Source: Phaeoceros laevis
Taxonomy: Eukaryota; Anthocerotophyta; Anthocerotopsida; Notothyladales
Direction of reading: 5' to 3'
Length of the DNA stretch: 64,000 bases
Assembly (NCBI GenBank): GCA_049999765.1
Contig: JBNGIQ010009458.1
Span: 1 to 64,000 of the forward strand
Part shown: positions 30,152 to 40,359 of the stretch, piece by piece
How positions within the stretch are numbered: the stretch's first letter is position 1
Layout: every line of letters begins with the position of its first letter
Program-made: the position numbers and the translations under genes
Notes under the pieces: generated by a model
The model's database searches: none
The model's input: only the letters and a program-made list of their open reading frames with translations
Told to the model about the DNA's origin: nothing

Positions 30152-32981
30152 TCAAGCGCTAGCAGTTGAGGATTGTCGGCTAGACAGGATCTGCCCTCTA
30201 CATTCACCGAAACCCACACTGAAATCTGGGCCCTGCAAGATGACAAACTATTTCACTTCGTCTGCAGGCCAAAATGATTGAAAAACCAGGCGGGACAACC
30301 AACTGGCAATCCTGAGAGCTTACCTTACAGCAGCCTGTCATCATGACCTCATCCCCGTCCTTCAAAAATTTGCGGGTGCCACCCTGCTCCAGCTTCACCT
30401 GTCTCGCACCAGCCCATGAGAGCTCCAGCAATGATCCCATGGTGTCCGGTTCCAGCACAAAAAGATGCTTGTATTTCTCCTCTCATTGTGGGACGTCTGA
30501 AGTTGAGGTAGGACAAGGCTGGATGATGACCGGTCCACTAATAGTCCCAGATGCCAGCAAATCTCCTGGTCGTAAGTTACAGCCGTTCACAGTATGGTGT
30601 GCGAGCTGCTGTTGCAGGGTCCAATATCTGCACGCCCATATCAAGATGGACTCAATTTGGGATGATGAAGATTGATGCGACTGCAGCATTTTGCATTTGA
30701 CGCGGAGCACACGCTTACAGGTATTTGAAGTTGCTCTTGCTAATAACAGTTTCTTTCCCGTCCTCAGGTCGTAGAGCCACCTTTTGTCAAGCAGAACCAA
30801 GTGAAACGGCAACAGGACATTCCCATACGTTAGAAACGAAGTAATCTAGCTGGATGTCAACTTGACTCTCAAATGGTGAGTACACATTCTGCTGAAGAGT
30901 CAAGCATGGGATGTTAAACAGACCTGCAGAGGAATGTCGTATGTTGTCCGGCTTGTCCTTAGGTATGGCACCGGAACAGGATCCTACAGGGTGGGCAATT
31001 TGCGCACATGCATCAGGATCTAAAAGAGTTTATGGCATTTAACAAGTAATGACCAAAGCTCATACATGCGGAGCAGACCTGTAATGGCGCTTCACAGATA
31101 AATGGTTGCAGGGCTTCCAACGTTACAATCCAGGGAGAGATTGTCGTCCCTGACAAAGCACCATAGTGAGATTCAGACATGCGCCACAGCTACAACTGCA
31201 TACAAATGTGAAGATGCCCGGCAAGAGAAACAAGGATCATATGCTGCTACTGACCAAAATTTTTCCCAAAAAGGGACCAAGCGGTGCATACTCCCATTTT
31301 TGGATGTCTCTTGCTGTCGAACCAGGCGGACAACTTAGTCAGAAGTGTAGGACACAGCAACAGACAGGATCTTGTCATCTCAGCCTTGACTGCGGCAATC
31401 TGAAGACTAACATACCACTCCAGTCGTTCATGACAACCATCCCAAAGATGTGATCTGTTGCCTTCTCTGTGCTGACAGGGCTTCCCAGATTGTTTCCTGG
31501 ACCTACAAATACAGCCTGCCGAAATCCCGGGTTACTTCCGAGTCGCAAGGACTCTTCACTATTAGTCTAAAACCCTGCTGTAGTGCAAAGCAGAACTGCA
31601 CAGTCTCTGCTTTGAAAAACCGGTATCCAGGTAATATGACCATTGCCAGAGATACCTACCATTTCAAGCTCAAAATCGAGACTCGCTGATGGTTTGAATT
31701 CGGGTGATGCCTTCTCTGATGGAGGTTGTGTCTGCCCACTACAGTAGGATATGTCACAAGTGTGAGAGTCTATTCCCATGTCCTAAGAAGACAGCGTAAG
31801 ACAGCAGAGCGGTCACTGTGGATACTTCACCAGGGTCGAATGATGTCTGTGCCAGATATCACAACCGAAGAAGCTCTGCCATGATAAGCTATTGGTAAAT
31901 GGAGCCTAGAAAGCAGTACAAGGTTGGTTAAGTCTACCAATTGGAGTTGATGTTGTATCACCAGAGCTGAATAGAGTCATAGCATCGACGATTCTGACAG
32001 ACAGAGAGACAGACTGCATAAATATCTAAGAAACACAGAGCATGCAGACCTATCGTTCTTCAAAGTTTAAGCACATAGAGCTGAGATACAAGCTAAGGGG
32101 ACTGTGCTGGACAGGAACACACCAGCTCACTGGCAGAGCATTTGCTGCCCCTCTGAACATTGTCCCAACATTCACAGCGTGCTCTTTCGAAGAGTAAAAG
32201 TCTGTGTAGTCACCTATGGCAGCGGGTAATTCCATCTTCACTTGAGTCTGGAGCATAAGCAATTACGGAACGACATCCTTGGCAGTCTCAGAAACTAACG
32301 CGATACTGTACCGAGAGTAGTAACACATACGCATAGAAGCACCAAGGAATTCTTGGTGACTCTTTATCAGAATTTGGTAGCTTCACCACTTATTCAACGT
32401 AGGTGCAGTCAAGTGGTTGCCTGTAAGGTAAGGGCCCGTTCCCTCAGGTCAGAATTGTCCCGCAATGTTGGTTCTTCGGCTGCAGAGCACATGCCAAGAG
32501 TCAGGTTCCTACCAGCACTTCTTTGCGTTTCAGACGGCTACATTGGTAGGTACCAAGCAACAACCAGTAGGTTCAATCAGGTGAGAAAGTGAACTCAGAC
32601 CTGAGAGTAGCTTTTGAAGCGTTGCTCTGGCTTCCAGCCAAGCTGGCCTACCCAATGCCATGAAAGAATTGAGCGTCTCCTGCACTCATGCAATGATCCG
32701 GTTTAATTCTCACAAGAACAAAGCGCAAAGAGCAAGCACCACAGCTGGCAACAGAGAGGGTGAGGTACCTGCTGAAAGCAATCAGAGCCTGACAATAGGG
32801 GTCCGGAGAAAAGACCAGCTTCGGAGATGAACCGAAGATCCAACACATAATCGCCAATTGCAACCCCTGGTCGGGGCGTTTGCTTCGCATCAGGTCGAAA
32901 CTCTCCGTAAGGTAGATTCTGAACGGGGAAGTACGATCCTTCCGGAACATGCACAAAGGACGATAGAGGACGCGTCGCCAT
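30152..32981 (-). CDS. FAH: Fumarylacetoacetase
   Basis: A multi-exon minus-strand gene. Exon 1 (32769-32981) encodes [20 protein letters not shown] and the conserved [11 protein letters not shown] and [13 protein letters not shown]. Later exons carry [14 protein letters not shown]...VGTMFRG (about 32140-32225, with the catalytic Asp-His-Arg set), SLDFELEM (about 31670-31695, two metal-binding Glu), [20 protein letters not shown] (about 30560-30625), [14 protein letters not shown] and [17 protein letters not shown] (about 30325-30440). The final exon encodes [16 protein letters not shown] and the stop at 30152-30154. The enzyme splits fumarylacetoacetate into fumarate and acetoacetate, the last step of tyrosine breakdown. 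In Arabidopsis its loss causes short-day cell death. Not every internal exon border was resolved. Confidence 0.94.
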
Positions 32982-33124
32982 GGCAACCAGTTGCTAGCAA
33001 CACCGCTCTCGCAGCTCAACAGACTCGTCCACTTGGCGCATTCACCAACAGTCTAGAATGTCTGTAGGAGAAAGCAGCTCCCGACTTCATAGCTCTGGTC
33101 AAGCGGTAAAACTCAGGTGGCAAG

Positions 33125-35857
33125 TTACTTGACTAGAGATTCGACTCGACCTGACTCCCGAGTCAGAATGCCTGCGGCATCCCTTGCACAGGTCTTCTTC
33201 AGCTCTGAGCTTAGCTCGTCTAAGAGGTCATAAACTGTATCTTGTTGCCCCTTTCGCCCGCAGGCCCCAACAGTGAAAGTCCGTACCTCTTGCCCCTGTT
33301 CAATCCAGCTCTGGCCTGGCTCAGGCTTCTGCCATGCACCACCCTTTTCTCTCAACTGCTCCACCTCGTTTGCTGACTCCCACATCCCAGCATCAGCATA
33401 GATGTTTGACATCAACACGTATGCAGCAGTTTGCTCAGGTTGCAGATGCACAGCACAGTCGAAAGCACGCCTTCCAAGCACTAAATTGCCGTGCTTCCGG
33501 CAGCAGGCAAGCAGACAGAGCCACAAGGCTAGATTAGGGTCTATGGCCATTCCGGATACCAGCTGCTCCACCATGCTGAAGTACCCTGCCCGGCCAAAGA
33601 GATCCACCATGCAAACATAGTGATCGAGCCCTGGAGTGAGACCGTAGTCTCTGCTCATGGACTGGAAGTAGGCAACACCCTTGTCCACCATTCCTGCATG
33701 ACTGCATGCAGCCAGTAGGGAGAGGAATGTGACTTCGTCTGGCTTCACATCTGCCGCATGCATTTCTTCAAACATGTGCAGGCTTGTCTCCAGGTCACCC
33801 TCTCGTGAGTAACCTGCGATCAGTACGTTCCAGGAAACCACATCCGGCTGGCTTAATGCATCAAAGACAGCCTGAGCATCCTTCATGCTGCAACATTTGC
33901 TGTACGCGTCAATAAGAGTATTTGCCACAGGCAGGTTCAAGTCAGGTTCGGAGGAGAGAAGCTTCGTGTGTATCTGAACACAGGTATCACGCGCACCTGT
34001 GTGGCTGCATGCCTGCAAGATGCACATATATGTGGTCTCATTCGGAGTGACCCCTTCTGCTTCCATTTGCTCCAACAGCTTCAGAGCTTTGTCTGCCTCG
34101 CCCAGCTGCGTATATGCTGCAAGCATTGCATTCCATACAACAACATCACGTTGGTGCAGCCAAGCAAACACATCCTGTGCATCTGTGAGGCTCCCACATT
34201 TCCCATACAGATTGACGAGGGCACTGGCAACAAACACGTTTGATGCATAACCCCTGAGCCGAGCTTCAGCATGAATTGCCTTACCCTTCCGCAGTGACTC
34301 CAGAGTGGTGGTGGATCCATCATTTGTGAGCATGCTTGTCTCTTTTTCTGCTAGGCAGCTACATACTTGGAGCACACTGACAAACGTCCATACATTCGGA
34401 CTGATAGCTTCCTGTGACATCAGGCCATAAAGCTGCAAACCCTCCTCTGCTGAGTGCTGCTGAGCACAAGCCGCAATCATTGCATTCCATGAGACTACGT
34501 CCCGCTGTGACATCTTGTCAAACACATGACGGGCCTCCACAATGCTCCCACACTTCCCGTACATAGTGATGAGTGCGTTGCTGAGGAACAGATATGATCC
34601 ATGGCCCCACCTGGAAGCTTCTTTATGGATTGTCCTACCTAGCTGCATGGCTTTCAACTTCGGATGTCTCTCATCCACAGCAGCATCTACTTCCTTGTCT
34701 GCAAGCATGCTGCATGCTTGGATCACGCTGACAAAGCTGCGAGCATCAAACCGCACCTTCTCCTCTTTCATCCGTTCATACAGCTGCAAGGCCTCCTCTG
34801 CTTGGCCTTGCTGAGCCAGTGCTGACAGCATCGCTGTCCAGGATACAACATCTCGCCGAGGCAACCCGTCAAAGACGCAGCGGGCTTCCATGACGCTGCC
34901 ACACTTCGCATACATGCTGACTAAGGCACTGCCAACAAACATGTCTGTTTCGCAGCCCAACCTCTGAGCTCCAGCGTGCAGTGCCCTGCCCACCTTTAAC
35001 GCTTTCACCTTGAGGGACAGCCCAGCCACCATAGTGGGTTCTTCACTGTCAGCAACATTCCCACATGCCTGAAGAGCACTGACAAAGGTTCGGTCATTGG
35101 CAGCAACCCTTTCCTCTTGCATCTGTCGGAAAAGCTGCAAAGTCATCCCCCCTTGACCATGGTGAGCATATGCTGCAAGCATCGCATTCCAGGACACCAC
35201 ATCTCGTTGCAACAGGGTGTCAAAGACCAGTTGCGCATCCACAAGGCTCCCACACTTAGCATACATGCTGATAAGACAGGTACTGACAATGACATCGGAA
35301 TCAAACCTGTGTTTCACAATGTCCGCATATATGCCCTTGCCCGCTTCTAAGTCGGCCATGTTGCCACAAGCTTGAAGTGCGCTGATGAAGGTGCGTTTCT
35401 TCGGTACCACACCTTCCTCCCGCATTCTGTGATACATTCTCAGTGCTTCCCGAAACTGTCCAGCCTTGGTGCACCCAACAACCATGGCTGTCCAGGAGAC
35501 AACTGTTCTATGCGGCAATCTGTGGAACAGCTTTTTAGCTTCTTCAAAGCCACTGCACTTCACCAATGTGTTCACAAGAGACTCACCAAGAGACTTGTTG
35601 GACTGGAGACCATGTTCAGCCAAATGAGCATGCACTCGCTTGGTATGAATCAAGGACCTTCTCTTCGCACACACCTTCAGCAGAGAAGCGTACATCTCCA
35701 CTGAAGGTACGGTACACTGCATGTCCATGATATCTAGAGCCTCGTCCAGGTGCCCTTCCTGGCACAGAATTTGGAATGCAGCGCCTGGTGTGGGAGATCC
35801 CACACTCCTGTGCCCTGGTGGCTGTCCCGCAGGGCCACACTGGAGCGGGGCACCCAT
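33125..35857 (-). CDS. PLS-class PPR protein
   Basis: An intronless 910-residue frame of a different PPR subfamily from the tandem pair at 8691-14513. Units such as MYAKCGSLVDAQLVFDTL, DVVSWNAMLAAYA-HGQ and ALQACGNVADSEEP recur, with several long inserts between motifs (for example EEPTMVAGLSLKVKALKVG). The C-terminal E region (LACCRKHGNLVLGRRAFDCA, MSNIYADAGMWE) is followed by PGQSWIEQG-EVRTFTVG. A charged tail with no DYW deaminase domain ends the protein. It probably acts in an organelle on specific RNAs. The N-terminus (MGAPLQCGPAGQPPGHRSV) is not an obvious targeting peptide, so the start could be elsewhere. The frame continues a short way upstream without a good ATG. Confidence 0.88.
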   Translation of the reverse strand: MGAPLQCGPAGQPPGHRSVGSPTPGAAFQILCQEGHLDEALDIMDMQCTVPSVEMYASLLKVCAKRRSLIHTKRVHAHLAEHGLQSNKSLGESLVNTLVKCSGFEEAKKLFHRLPHRTVVSWTAMVVGCTKAGQFREALRMYHRMREEGVVPKKRTFISALQACGNMADLEAGKGIYADIVKHRFDSDVIVSTCLISMYAKCGSLVDAQLVFDTLLQRDVVSWNAMLAAYAHHGQGGMTLQLFRQMQEERVAANDRTFVSALQACGNVADSEEPTMVAGLSLKVKALKVGRALHAGAQRLGCETDMFVGSALVSMYAKCGSVMEARCVFDGLPRRDVVSWTAMLSALAQQGQAEEALQLYERMKEEKVRFDARSFVSVIQACSMLADKEVDAAVDERHPKLKAMQLGRTIHKEASRWGHGSYLFLSNALITMYGKCGSIVEARHVFDKMSQRDVVSWNAMIAACAQQHSAEEGLQLYGLMSQEAISPNVWTFVSVLQVCSCLAEKETSMLTNDGSTTTLESLRKGKAIHAEARLRGYASNVFVASALVNLYGKCGSLTDAQDVFAWLHQRDVVVWNAMLAAYTQLGEADKALKLLEQMEAEGVTPNETTYMCILQACSHTGARDTCVQIHTKLLSSEPDLNLPVANTLIDAYSKCCSMKDAQAVFDALSQPDVVSWNVLIAGYSREGDLETSLHMFEEMHAADVKPDEVTFLSLLAACSHAGMVDKGVAYFQSMSRDYGLTPGLDHYVCMVDLFGRAGYFSMVEQLVSGMAIDPNLALWLCLLACCRKHGNLVLGRRAFDCAVHLQPEQTAAYVLMSNIYADAGMWESANEVEQLREKGGAWQKPEPGQSWIEQGQEVRTFTVGACGRKGQQDTVYDLLDELSSELKKTCARDAAGILTRESGRVESLVK

Positions 35858-36300
35858 TTAGACAAAGATGAATCCAGCTGGTACCCAATTCCTCTTTCAG
35901 CGCGCCCTTCTTGTTGTCTTGTGCCATTGAGCCTGGGTGCCCGGGGCTTCTCTTCCAGTGTGAGTCACAGTTCGTGTCAGGATTGTTGCTTCAAAGACCA
36001 TGGCTGGGCATCCCGCCTGAAGACGTCCGCAAGGCCTTGGCATTGTGGATGCTGACGTCCTTCCTTTGCTCCATTCCTGTCCACGTCCTAGGAGAGAGAA
36101 CACCTGGTAATTGAATGCTTGAGAGGGTGCACAGGTCCATGTAGTATTCCTTGTCTCTGAAAGGGAGAGATTTTTCTATCCTTCACGGAAATTTTCGTGC
36201 GAAGGGAGTGCAACGGCTGGAGGATGCGGCTTCAGGTCGCTTCGCATCTATCGATTACTTACCATTTCATAGCTTTAGATTCAGGACTAGCTACCTAGGT
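35858..36300. other. Intergenic, nothing recognised
   Basis: Upstream region of the PPR gene. No promoter element stands out. Confidence 0.5.
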
Positions 36301-36436
36301 CAGCCTTCATCTCAGGTTCTGAAACAATCATCTCAGGTTCTGAAACAATCGTCAAGCTATAGGTCGATCAGCCTTCATGTCAGGTTCTGAAACAATATCT
36401 CAGGTTCTGAAACAATCGTCAAGCTATAGGTCGATG
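36301..36436 (+). repeat. Nested direct repeats (TCAGGTTCTGAAACAAT)
   Basis: The 17-mer TCAGGTTCTGAAACAAT occurs four times. The last two copies form part of a larger duplicated block that also includes GTCAAGCTATAGGTCGAT. A second small duplication (AGAGCTGAGGCTTGTGA) follows at about 36450-36492. Confidence 0.9.
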
Positions 36437-36894
36437 CTTCGGCCATACAGCCCAGAGCTGAGGCTTGTGAATACTAGAGCTGAGGCTTGTGAGTAGGTTA
36501 ATGGCTTCTGAGGAATGGCCCATGTCTTCCCGTCCAGCCATTCCTCAAAATCCATTAACATTCTCACAAGCTTCTCTAACAGGGTAACTTCTTTCCGTCG
36601 TGCACATGACTGCTGAGGATCCTATATACCTCCACCACACCTGCCCCCTGTTCCGCTCAAAACATTGTGAAAGAGTAGAATTTAAGCGGCAAAAGAGCGA
36701 CCAACGATCCTGTCTAGTTTAGCCCAGTTCTCCCTAACTCGGTCTTCAGCAACCCCAGTTCTCCCTAACAATGGTCTTCAGCAACCCCAACAGCAACCCC
36801 AGCATCTCTGCATACTTGTCAGCAAACTTTTCTTCAAAGACCTCAATGAAGCCTCGCAGATTGTTAGCCTCGTTGGATTTGAGGAGCTGAAACT

Positions 36895-37020
36895 CGAAGA
36901 GCGGATCATTCAGGAGAAGGAGCGGATCATTCAGGAGAAGGAGCGGATCATTCAGGAGGAGTTCCTTTATCCAGAACTCCTCCTGAATGATCCGCTCCTT
37001 CAATGATCCGCTCCTTCTCC
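36895..37020 (+). repeat. Repeat array with perfect 27-bp hairpin
   Basis: GAGCGGATCATTCAGGAGAAG repeats three times (36902-36960). The third copy then forms a perfect 27-bp inverted repeat, 36938-36964 with 36974-37000, separated by a 9-base loop (CTTTATCCA). A further partial inverted copy follows to 37020. On the plus strand the array could read as a coiled-coil-like ERIIQEK repeat, but the frame ends soon after the hairpin. Confidence 0.9.
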
Positions 37021-37429
37021 TGCTCTTTGTCCTTTACCCGGAACTCCTTCTTCGGAACTCCTTCGCCTGAATGATCAGGAGAGGCATCCGCTCCTTCTCC
37101 TGTAGCATCTCCTTCGCACATTCCACCATAGCTTGCACCGCGCGCTCTTTCTCCTTTAGGATCTGCCCCTGGGCATGGAAGGGCTCCGAGGCCAGGTCTC
37201 CTAGGACCAAATTGGACAAGAATCTACACATCCTTCCCAACCATCCAGATGGAAACTGCTTAGAACAGCTCAACCAAACAACCAAACAAACTGCCTGGCT
37301 TGCAAAGAGAGCACTCAAAATCCACACACGAGATATACTCGTTCACCCCGGGCTGCCTCGCTGTACCGCACCCCCCCAAAATAACACAGCTCATGAGATC
37401 AGACGGCATCCACAAGCAAAACACATCGG

Positions 37430-38105
37430 GACTTGGTCCTCCCTTTCTTCCGAGGGACTTGGTCCTCCTTTCTTCCGAGGCTGCCCCACAGGGTGCAACA
37501 ATTCCGATCTGGGAGCGAAAAACCAGTAGTCAGGTGCAACAATTCCGATCTGGGAGCGAAAAACCAGTTTGACTACATAGCAAAGCAAGGCAAAACAGCA
37601 CATAGCAAAGCAAGGCAAAACAGCACATACCGATGGAAGATCCCGCTATTGCCTCAAAACAGCACATACCGATGGAAGATCCCGCTATTGCCTGTGGTGC
37701 CCTGTGTTCATGTCCACAAAAACGGGCGGCTCGGAGATGGATCAACGTCGTCGCACATGCTGTGCAACCTTCACAGCGCTCCGCACAACCTTCACAGCGC
37801 TCCGCACATGCTGTGCAACCTTCACAGCGCTCCGCACATGCTGTGCAACCTTCACAGCGCTCCGNNNNNNNNNNACCTTCACAGCGCTCCGCACATGCTG
37901 TGCAACCTTCACAGCGCTCCGTAGGGCCCCATTTGTAGACCTCATATTGTGTGGGTCGCCTCTGGATCGCACAGCGCAAGCGCAAGCGCAGCGCAGCGCA
38001 CCACCAAGTACATATCGGGAGTACAAAAGGCTTCGCGACTCTCAGTGCAAACTTGAGAGTCGCGGGTTTAGGAGTCGCGGGTTTAGGAGTCGCGGGTTTA
38101 GGGTT
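37430..38105 (+). repeat. Cluster of short tandem duplications
   Basis: At least five different units are each duplicated locally: a TTGGTCCTCC-TTTCTTCCGAG unit (about 37433-37480), GGTGCAACAATTCCGATCTGGG (37492 and 37533), ACATAGCAAAGCAAGGCAAA (about 37575 and 37601), ACATACCGATGGAAGATCCC (about 37624 and 37666) and a 30-bp unit with CACATGCTGTGCAACC (about 37756-37920, five or more copies around a gap). GCGGGTTTAGGAGTC is also repeated (about 38060-38102). Confidence 0.88.
37865..37874. other. Assembly gap (10 N)
   Basis: Lies inside the 30-bp repeat array, so the copy number is undetermined. Confidence 0.99.
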
Positions 38106-38128
38106 CTCTCTACATCATCCAATCGGAC

Positions 38129-38530
38129 TTGGAAACTGGGCAGCAGGTGCTTGCTGACGTTTTGGCAAGTGGGCTGGAGCCTGTTTTGTTTGTGTGGAAA
38201 AGCTTGGTGAACATGTACTCGGAGTGTGGGAGCTTGGATGAAGCGAGGAGAGTGTTTGACGGACTTGGGGTGAAGGATGTGGTGCCTTGGACTGCCATGT
38301 TAGCAGGATATGCCCAGCATGGCATGGGGCAGGAATCCCTTCGTTTGTATAGCATAATGCAAGAAGGAGGCATGGCTGTTTCCAATTCCTTGACGTTTGT
38401 GTGCCTCCTGCAGGCATGTGCAAATGTGGGTGTCCCAGCTTTGGAGGAGGGGAGGCAGCTTCATGAGCAGATTAGAAGACGAGGACATGAAGATGATGGT
38501 TCTGTGGGCAACAGTTTGGTTAACATGTAA
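38129..38530 (+). pseudogene. Truncated PPR gene
   Basis: A 133-codon frame contains three to four PPR motifs of the tandem-pair type: SLVNMYSECGSLDEARRVFD, DVVPWTAMLAGYAQHGMGQE, LTFVCLLQACANVGVPALEE, then NSLVNM and a stop at the point where the next motif should continue. It has neither the N-terminal region nor the E tail. The 5' end abuts the tandem-duplication cluster. It is on the opposite strand to the intact PPR genes. Confidence 0.85.
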
Positions 38531-39021
38531 GTGAATCTGCAAGCCACCGAAGCCAAGGGTTGCTTGACATGACTTTTTGGTGCTACTGCATCCAAAGTTC
38601 CTCTCATCGTACAATGGCTACAGCCTGACCAACTTCTGAAACCGCATTCTGATCAGAATCTTTACCATGGCCTGCCATTGAGACATCCTCACCACATGCC
38701 AGATGGCAAGCTACATACTTGTACGCCTTCCATATTGGGTTGTCCCTATCGTACTGGAAGCTCGTTATTCTGGAGTGCAGGCTGCAGCAGATCAGGGGAG
38801 CCTCCAGATCGACTAGCATAATCATCTGCTATAGCGTCCATTCTACGTGATGCAGGAGAGATTTTCCTCACTCAGGAGGGAATGTATACACAGGAAACGC
38901 TGTTCTGGTAATTTTCTTATGCACAGACGGCAGGACTGACCATGAGAAAAATTGCCTAAAATTCGACATACGTGATGAGGTGTGAACAGTTAAATTTGAT
39001 ACAGCCTCCAGAGTAGCCAGA
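38531..39021. other. Intergenic, nothing recognised
   Basis: No open frame with a recognisable product. Confidence 0.5.
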
Positions 39022-40359
39022 CTAAACACAAGGATTTTCGAAATTCAGCATCCATGGCCCAAATCCCAAAAAAGTGGCTGACACCAAGGCTTCATCAAAA
39101 GGACCACCGAACCATATCCAATAGGCCTGCAGTAAGTGGAAACCGAACACCCACACCACTTTGTTCGCACCCCAGTCTTCTCTTGCCTCTTGAGTAGCCA
39201 CAAAAAGCATGATGTTGCCAAAAATCTGCACACTCTTGAGCACATGGCAGCCACCAGGTACATAGAGATCATCGTCCAAACCAGGAGGTCGCATTTTTTC
39301 TTCCAGCTCGAATGGAAGGTTGTCAACATGGACCCAGTGCTCGACGGTTTGATCCAGCTTCCAAATATCGCAGCGGTCTGCAATCCAGTAGACTGCTCCA
39401 TTCTGGTCTGTCACTACCTGGAATGGTTCCTCATACAGAACACTCTTGTCACAGTGACAGTTAACCCTCTGTCGAGGCAACCCTGGCAGTGTGCTGACAT
39501 ACTGGCCATCCTTTGAGCAAAACCGCAGCACAAGAAAGTCCACTTTATACTCCAAGTCGTCAGTTCCCGGAACCCGAGTGTACTCTTCCAAGCTCCGCCT
39601 TGTGTACAAGAATTCTTGACTTACATCAAAGTGCTCCAGAACGTAGCTCAGATCAGGATTGTAGATTTCATCTTTTGGTTTCCAGCTGAGCTCCTCCCAC
39701 GCACCGGTGCAGCTGGAAAATGCATAGAACAGGTAGTCACTGGAAGACCTTCTCCGACGCGTCACAAACAAAAAGACTTGGAAGTGAGCTCCCCTGATGA
39801 CCACCTCCGCTCTCCACCCGCAAGGCAGAAGTATCTGCGTCGTTAAAACTGGCAAATTCGTCCAAGAACGGTCCGCAGGATTGAACACGCCGATGCTCGT
39901 ACGATTCCGCCCCAACCTGAGATCATAAGTGGTCACTGCCACGCCAAGAAGACGGCCATCGGAGAAGAAGCATGGATCTTTCCTGTATGCCTCCGGAAGG
40001 AAGCTATCAAAAGTGAGCACTTTGACACCTTCAATCGGCACAGGAGGATCAGCGACTCCAGGACTGCAAACACAGATGCAGTCCTCGAATTCTCCGCTGT
40101 CATCCTGAAGGTAAGGCGGTGCTAGGAATTCGTGCCATGACTTGGAAACAGATCTAAACCGGGCCAGGCTTGAGGCAGGCAGCCATTGTAGCACGTTTTC
40201 CAGGTCGTCCTGAGGCAGATATCTTGCCGACCAGGTGTCCATGTCTGATTCGGTGTCCATGGCCAAGCTCTCGATGTGAAAGTGAGAGGCTCCATTGAAA
40301 GCTTCCCCGAGCGCTTTCAGAAGCTGGCAAGACAACCAGGCCACACCCATTTTACCCAT
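39022..40359 (-). CDS. F-box protein
   Basis: A single exon of 445 residues. An F-box lies at residues 48-80 (LPQDDLENVLQWLPASSLAR, then SVSKSW and FL), the segment that docks onto SKP1 in SCF ubiquitin ligases. The rest is a beta-rich region with repeating blocks (GRLLGVAVTTYDLRLGRN, VFNPADRSWTNLPVL, GAVYWIADRCDIWKLD) of the kind seen in plant F-box proteins with an associated kelch-like or FBA-like domain, which would select the substrate. No clear Gly-Gly kelch pairs are seen, so the subfamily is uncertain. Internal methionines at residues 34 and 40 could also serve as the start. Confidence 0.8.
   Translation of the reverse strand: MGKMGVAWLSCQLLKALGEAFNGASHFHIESLAMDTESDMDTWSARYLPQDDLENVLQWLPASSLARFRSVSKSWHEFLAPPYLQDDSGEFEDCICVCSPGVADPPVPIEGVKVLTFDSFLPEAYRKDPCFFSDGRLLGVAVTTYDLRLGRNRTSIGVFNPADRSWTNLPVLTTQILLPCGWRAEVVIRGAHFQVFLFVTRRRRSSSDYLFYAFSSCTGAWEELSWKPKDEIYNPDLSYVLEHFDVSQEFLYTRRSLEEYTRVPGTDDLEYKVDFLVLRFCSKDGQYVSTLPGLPRQRVNCHCDKSVLYEEPFQVVTDQNGAVYWIADRCDIWKLDQTVEHWVHVDNLPFELEEKMRPPGLDDDLYVPGGCHVLKSVQIFGNIMLFVATQEAREDWGANKVVWVFGFHLLQAYWIWFGGPFDEALVSATFLGFGPWMLNFENPCV

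Noticed and set aside
33334-35350. Several plus-strand open frames inside the third PPR gene
   Set aside because: They are antisense shadows of a long, well-conserved PPR frame. The same applies to plus-strand frames inside 8691-14513.
36746-37327. Minus-strand coiled-coil-like frames
   Set aside because: They are built from the direct and inverted repeats of the hairpin region and end abruptly. No independent evidence of a gene.
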